The position numbers were made by a program, and so were the translations under genes. Below, in pieces: positions 59,790 through 64,000 of a stretch of 64,000 bases of DNA (within the stretch, counting starts at the first letter, position 1; every line of letters starts with the position of its first letter). Source of the DNA: Hamiltosporidium tvaerminnensis (taxonomy: Eukaryota; Microsporidia; Dubosqiidae); the NCBI GenBank assembly GCA_022605425.2, contig JAKIMF020000011.1, forward strand, positions 930,001 to 994,000. The letters run 5' to 3'. The notes under the pieces are model-generated. The model had not been told where the DNA came from. It did not search any database and saw only the letters and a list, made by a program, of their open reading frames with translations.

Positions 59790-59975
59790 TACCTCTCAGT
59801 GTCGAGGATAAAAAAATTTAATTTCACCATTTCTTTCTTTTAATCTGTTGTAACTCAGGATTATAGAGAATTGGCATATAGATCCAGTGCGGTTTATATC
59901 CCAAAAAATGGCAAAAATGGATTTCACACCGATTATAGGCACACATTTCCAACCAGATAGTTTTAATAAGGTATC
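59790..59975 (+). repeat. dispersed repeat, variant subfamily (copy H)
   Basis: It matches copy G (21922-22200, reversed) through CAGTGTCGAGGAT, TTTCTTTTAATCTGTTGTAA and ATTTCACACCGATT, and ends like the ~730-bp family (CCAACCAGATAGTTTTAATA). Confidence 0.65.
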
Positions 59976-61585
59976 CTCTACCCGCTTCTCTTTTGCTTAT
60001 TCCTTAATCTTTCCTTGTTACATTCTTTATTATGCTTATATTTTTATACCAACAGAATAATGTAGTATTTAAGTAAAATAATTTCACTTTTCTTACATAT
60101 TAGAAAGAAAGAAAGAGAGAGATAGAAAAAAAATCATAAAACAGTCTAGAAGCACTCTTATATAAATAAAATAGATTAAACAACGTATCAAGTAATAAAA
60201 CCAAAATTATAATGTATAAAGAATCAATTAAAATAAAAAAAACAAATTCGTCAAAAAATATTCTACAATATATTTCATACAAATTATTTTAACATAAACT
60301 ATTGCTTGAACAAGCATTTCAATAGGTTTTACATTTGAAAATGACAAAAACAGGAAAATATTCTTGTTCTATTTAGAATTAATTATTGTGGTGTTTGATA
60401 AACATTAAAACCATTAAATCATTTTGCACAGAGAAAATATAAAACTTTCTGCATATATTTCATTGATATTTGCTTTGATAGTGCAAGTTCAAAATTGACG
60501 GCTGTAACATAGTAGGGTCAATACGTTAATTTACACTTTCTAATGAAATGTGAGATCGATTTCAATTTTTGAATGAATTCCTGTAAAACATAGAAACTTA
60601 ATTCTAATTAAAAGTTACTTTTCTAATAAATTAGTCAAACAGTTTAGTATACAAAAATATTGCAAGTAATTGTAAATTTATAATTTGTTTTTTGTAATAC
60701 AATATAACAGTTTGGTTTCTTAATGAGAATATTATTCAAATTGAAGAAAAACAATCAAATTAAAGAAATTTTATATTTTTATAAATACTTGAGTGATATA
60801 AAAATCATTTGAAATATATTTAACCACTTTGTATAAATCTCATTTGGTTAAAAAACTTTTCTAAACAAACCAAAATATCGAACCGGGATTTAAATATCAA
60901 AATGCTCTTCTTTTGTATGATTTTAAAACTTTCCAAAGTAGCTATCATTGTATTTTTTAAGAAAATAAGTTACAAAGTCAAAATAAAAAGTCTACTTTCT
61001 TCTTCCTCTGTGTGTTTAATATAGCACTAGCAGAATGTTATTTTACTTTGGAAATCAATATAAGTCAAAAACGCTAATGTAGCATTATGTATTTTTTAGA
61101 ATAGCATGAGTAGCTTCTTTATCATATAAAATAAAAATTCAATGTAGATAAAAGGAAATGATAGTGAACCAGAGGGCAAAGAAGTCTTAGTGAATTTTCT
61201 TCAGTTCCTTGCAAATGAGACCTAAAAAAAATTTATAGTAAGAAAAATAGGATGTATGATAATATAGAAAATCAACTGCTTTTGATTCAGTACTAAATAC
61301 AAATTATTCTTCGAAAAAGTTCAGTATTAAAAATCTCCGCAAAAAATGATAAAAACTTAAAATAAACTTTTTAAAACTAAATTAGACCAAAGTATAAATA
61401 AATTTAAAACTTAAAATCTAAAAAATTCAAAAAAATATAAACCTAAAATTCTGAAATGAACAAACTGATATAAAATTCGCTATAAAATGTGAGCAAATTT
61501 ATTGTAAAAGCACAAGTTTGGCGAACCAAATCATAGTTTATGTGCCAACTTAGATTCTAAAGAACGTTCTTTGAATTTTTAAAAG
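59976..61585. other. AT-rich intergenic, 1.6 kb
   Basis: No gene was seen. A short AGAAAGAAAGAGAGAG tract lies near 60102. Confidence 0.45.
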
Positions 61586-61594
61586 TATATAAAG
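61586..61594 (+). promoter_or_regulatory. TATA box of the secreted acidic protein at 61614
   Basis: TATATAAAG begins 28 nt before the ATG, close to the 27-nt spacing of the other secreted-protein genes. No CCC is present. Confidence 0.4.
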
Positions 61595-61613
61595 AAGAAA
61601 AAAAAGCAAAGTA

Positions 61614-62246
61614 ATGAAAAAATACAATTTCTGTTTTTTAATACAAAGTTTGATATTACTTATAACGCTCAGCTATATACAATGTTCCAATTCATTCCTG
61701 CGAAATCCTAACAATATTGCAGATATGTTCATGGTAAAAGAAAAACAAAGAAAATATGGTCCAGGTTTGATGGAACCAGTAGAAGTCAATCCAAACCCTA
61801 TAATATATCCACAGAAATACCGTAGAAACGGAAAATTTAATATTAATGACTACATACCAGCAATGAAAGTACAAATAATCATACAGAATTTAAGTCGACC
61901 AGAAGTATTTGAAGGAAACAGTAAGGAGGAAAATGGTAAAGAAGAACCAAAAGAAGAAGATATTAAGCCGGAAGAAAAGGAAGAAATAAAAGATGAAATT
62001 AAATATGAAAATATAGACGAAGATAAAGTTGAAAATAAAGATGAAGATGAAGAAGATGAAGACAGGTCTGAAGAAAACGATAATAAAAAAGAAGAAGACA
62101 AGGAAGAGAACAAAGAGATTCTCAATAGCGATGAAAAGACCCTTAATCCTGCTACAGAAGATAACCAGATAAAAGGTATGAACACCAAAAACCAAGATGA
62201 ACTTCCCGCAGCTGATCAAAGCAAGGAAGTAGTTACTTCAAAGTAA
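61614..62246 (+). CDS. secreted acidic Lys/Glu-rich protein, unknown function
   Basis: This is a 210-aa protein. Residues 1-24 form a clear signal peptide (core LIQSLILLITLSY, likely cleavage after IQC or nearby). Residues 25-100 look ordered and contain YGPGLMEPVEVNPNPIIYP. Residues 100-185 are a low-complexity Glu/Asp/Lys tract that is probably disordered, and the C-terminus is polar. It resembles the 529-948 protein in plan (signal peptide plus acidic tail) but shares no alignable segment that I can see. A TATA box starts 28 nt upstream of the ATG. It is exported with reasonable confidence; the function is unknown. Confidence 0.75.
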   Translation: MKKYNFCFLIQSLILLITLSYIQCSNSFLRNPNNIADMFMVKEKQRKYGPGLMEPVEVNPNPIIYPQKYRRNGKFNINDYIPAMKVQIIIQNLSRPEVFEGNSKEENGKEEPKEEDIKPEEKEEIKDEIKYENIDEDKVENKDEDEEDEDRSEENDNKKEEDKEENKEILNSDEKTLNPATEDNQIKGMNTKNQDELPAADQSKEVVTSK

Positions 62247-64000
62247 AGTGTGAAAAAATGAAACCTGGTATACGAATACTGATTAGAAATCAAAAAAATA
62301 AAGATATTACAAATGTATGAATTGTTCTATTTTAAATTAATTTGCTGGAAAGCCACGGATTTAAATTTTTTTTCTTGTTTTGTAAATTATTTTATTTCAA
62401 TATTTTTTTACAAACTACATAGATTAAACTATGTTAAAAAAAAATAAATAAAATTATTGATTTTAATTGATATAAATACCTAATAAAGTCAATTCGTCTT
62501 TTTTGACGTATTTTCAGGTCTACTTTAGCAAATTATATTCTTCCATATACAGATGCTATTTTAAAATTATATATTTGATCTTCGTCTGTGTTGTATCTTA
62601 AATTTATATTTCAGCAATAGAATCTTTGTTTGCAAATAGCCTTTTTTTACAGAAAAAGTTATTCAAAGAAAGTAAAAATTAAATGCATCTCTCTGTTTTC
62701 TCTATACTCTCACAGAGGCTCCATATGTCTCATTAGAATAAAATATTAGCTACTGTTTTTTTTGGCGAGTGAAATAAAAAGAACGTGCTCTTTATTCAAA
62801 CTATTATTAATCAATCTTTGGCTTAATTCTTAGTAATATTTGAACCTTAATAATATACATTTTTGCATTTGTAAAGTATACTTTCCATGTTATTCTACCA
62901 GAGATATTACTATAGTACCTTAACATGTAATTAAAATTGGCTTGATTGTTTTTTCTATTAATAGAAAAAATTTATCAAATGCTAATTTTCGTATAAATTA
63001 GAAAAAATATTAAATGGCTTTTTGTGATTTGCAGCTTCCTGTGTATTATTTATTCTTTCATTTATAAAAAAATATCTGAAATTATACTATTTATCAGGTA
63101 AAAAATTTTATATCCCAGAATATTTCTCAATATTGATGCCTTCTTAAGACAATTCGTTTTCCTTAATGATTATTTTCACTTAGAAATACTTCCGGATATT
63201 TATTATAATAAACAAATACAGCACAAAGAAAGATATTTTTTACACAAATTTAATATGTATCATTTAGAGTAAATCAGCATAATTTCTGTAACGTTTCAAT
63301 CGATTTGGCGATTTTCGACGCAATTATTTTGACTTTAATAATTATTTTTAAAGTTCTTGTATCTCAAGACTTCAAAAAAGACACAAAAGAAGCCGTAATG
63401 CATAAAGAAGTCAAAATTCACAATATATTCTTATTATTTGAGTATTCAAAGTACATTCATCAATGAGTTTCTTAAATTTATTATAAACGGTGTACAATCA
63501 TTTTTTGTCGTAAACAGTCTTAAAGAAAAGACTTTACAATTCGTAAAAAATCATATTAGTTATAGATTAATAACGTTTTTATTTGAGCTTTGTTTACACC
63601 ACACTCGAGTTTTACAGGATAACAAAGGAACCCATATGAATTGCATTTATATAAGTTAAAAACAAGATAATACTTAAAATAGACAAGCTTAGTCACACTA
63701 AATTATAAGCAATAAATTTTTTACATGCAATTTACTGACCCGAGACATCATAGTTTACTAACTTGGAAGTTCTTCAGCCTGAACCGACTAATTTAATTGA
63801 GTTTCATACAGCAGTTGCTAGTGTGGTTAAAATAATGAGGTATATTTCAGCACGAAATGCAAGTAGGGTTTTTACTTGATTAGAGATACTCGCATGAGGC
63901 TTTAAATGGTTTTGAGTCAGGAAACGAACATATGCCTTTGCCCATTTATGATTGTTCTAAAATAAAATAATAAATATCAAGCTGCAAATCAGAATTTTTG
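62247..64000. other. AT-rich intergenic to window end, possible transposon remnant
   Basis: No gene was recognised. At about 63811-63880 a broken frame reads SVVKIMRYISARNASRVF, resembling a segment of hAT-type transposases, but the match is short and a stop follows at once. Confidence 0.4.

Noticed and set aside
63438-63659. 73-codon frame near the right end
   Set aside because: It has no recognisable domain. The only internal ATG has no CCC or TATA signal.
1-64000. tRNA, rRNA and riboswitch genes
   Set aside because: I looked for T-arm type GGTTCRANTC stretches with matching stems and for rRNA core sequences and saw none. A covariance-model scan could still find a diverged tRNA.

Overview
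The window is a very AT-rich, gene-poor stretch of eukaryotic DNA. I read it as a large-genome microsporidian. Three points support this. The housekeeping proteins are intronless, shortened and divergent (HIR1, RRP45, a minimal tRNA-splicing endonuclease subunit, a CENP-A-like H3). Several start codons have a CCC or CCCC triplet directly upstream, as known from microsporidia. Most remaining genes encode small secreted or lineage-specific proteins between decayed R2-like retroelements. A Hamiltosporidium-like source is possible, but that is a guess. No rRNA, tRNA or CRISPR was found.

Layout. 0-1 kb: a small acidic secreted protein (minus). 1.5-6.2 kb: a minisatellite split by an almost complete R2-like non-LTR element with a 12-bp target-site duplication and one nonsense codon. 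6.3-7.8 kb: a decayed R2 tail, then exosome subunit RRP45. 8.1-11.6 kb: a copy of a ~730-bp dispersed repeat, then a second R2-like copy, 5'-truncated but open, with a 10-13-bp target-site duplication. 12.9-15.9 kb: a multi-pass membrane protein, then a protein kinase with a probable signal peptide. 16.7-17.8 kb: a ~730-bp repeat abutting an R2 tail. 18.4-21.6 kb: HIR1 with large coding repeats. 22.9 kb: the tRNA-splicing endonuclease subunit. 23.7, 28.6 and 33.5 kb: three paralogous small secreted peptides about 5 kb apart that share a promoter module. 34-36.7 kb: a CENP-A-like histone, a secreted unknown, and a SANT-like protein. 39.2-42.0 and 50.7-53.0 kb: two broken leucine-rich-repeat genes. 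42-47 kb: decayed R2 and ~730-bp repeats. 57.2-59.1 kb: a long unknown gene split by one frameshift. 61.6 kb: a secreted acidic protein.

How the parts relate. HIR1 and the H3 variant both belong to chromatin assembly. RRP45 and the endonuclease belong to RNA processing. The secreted peptides, secreted kinase, secreted acidic proteins and LRR remnants look like host-interface genes. The most novel-looking element is the three-member peptide family: each member has TATAAATACG exactly 27 nt before its ATG and a GATA-like paired site 120-140 nt before it. A second candidate is the ~730-bp repeat: one copy has a 13-bp target-site duplication, implying LINE-type retroposition although it has no convincing coding capacity.
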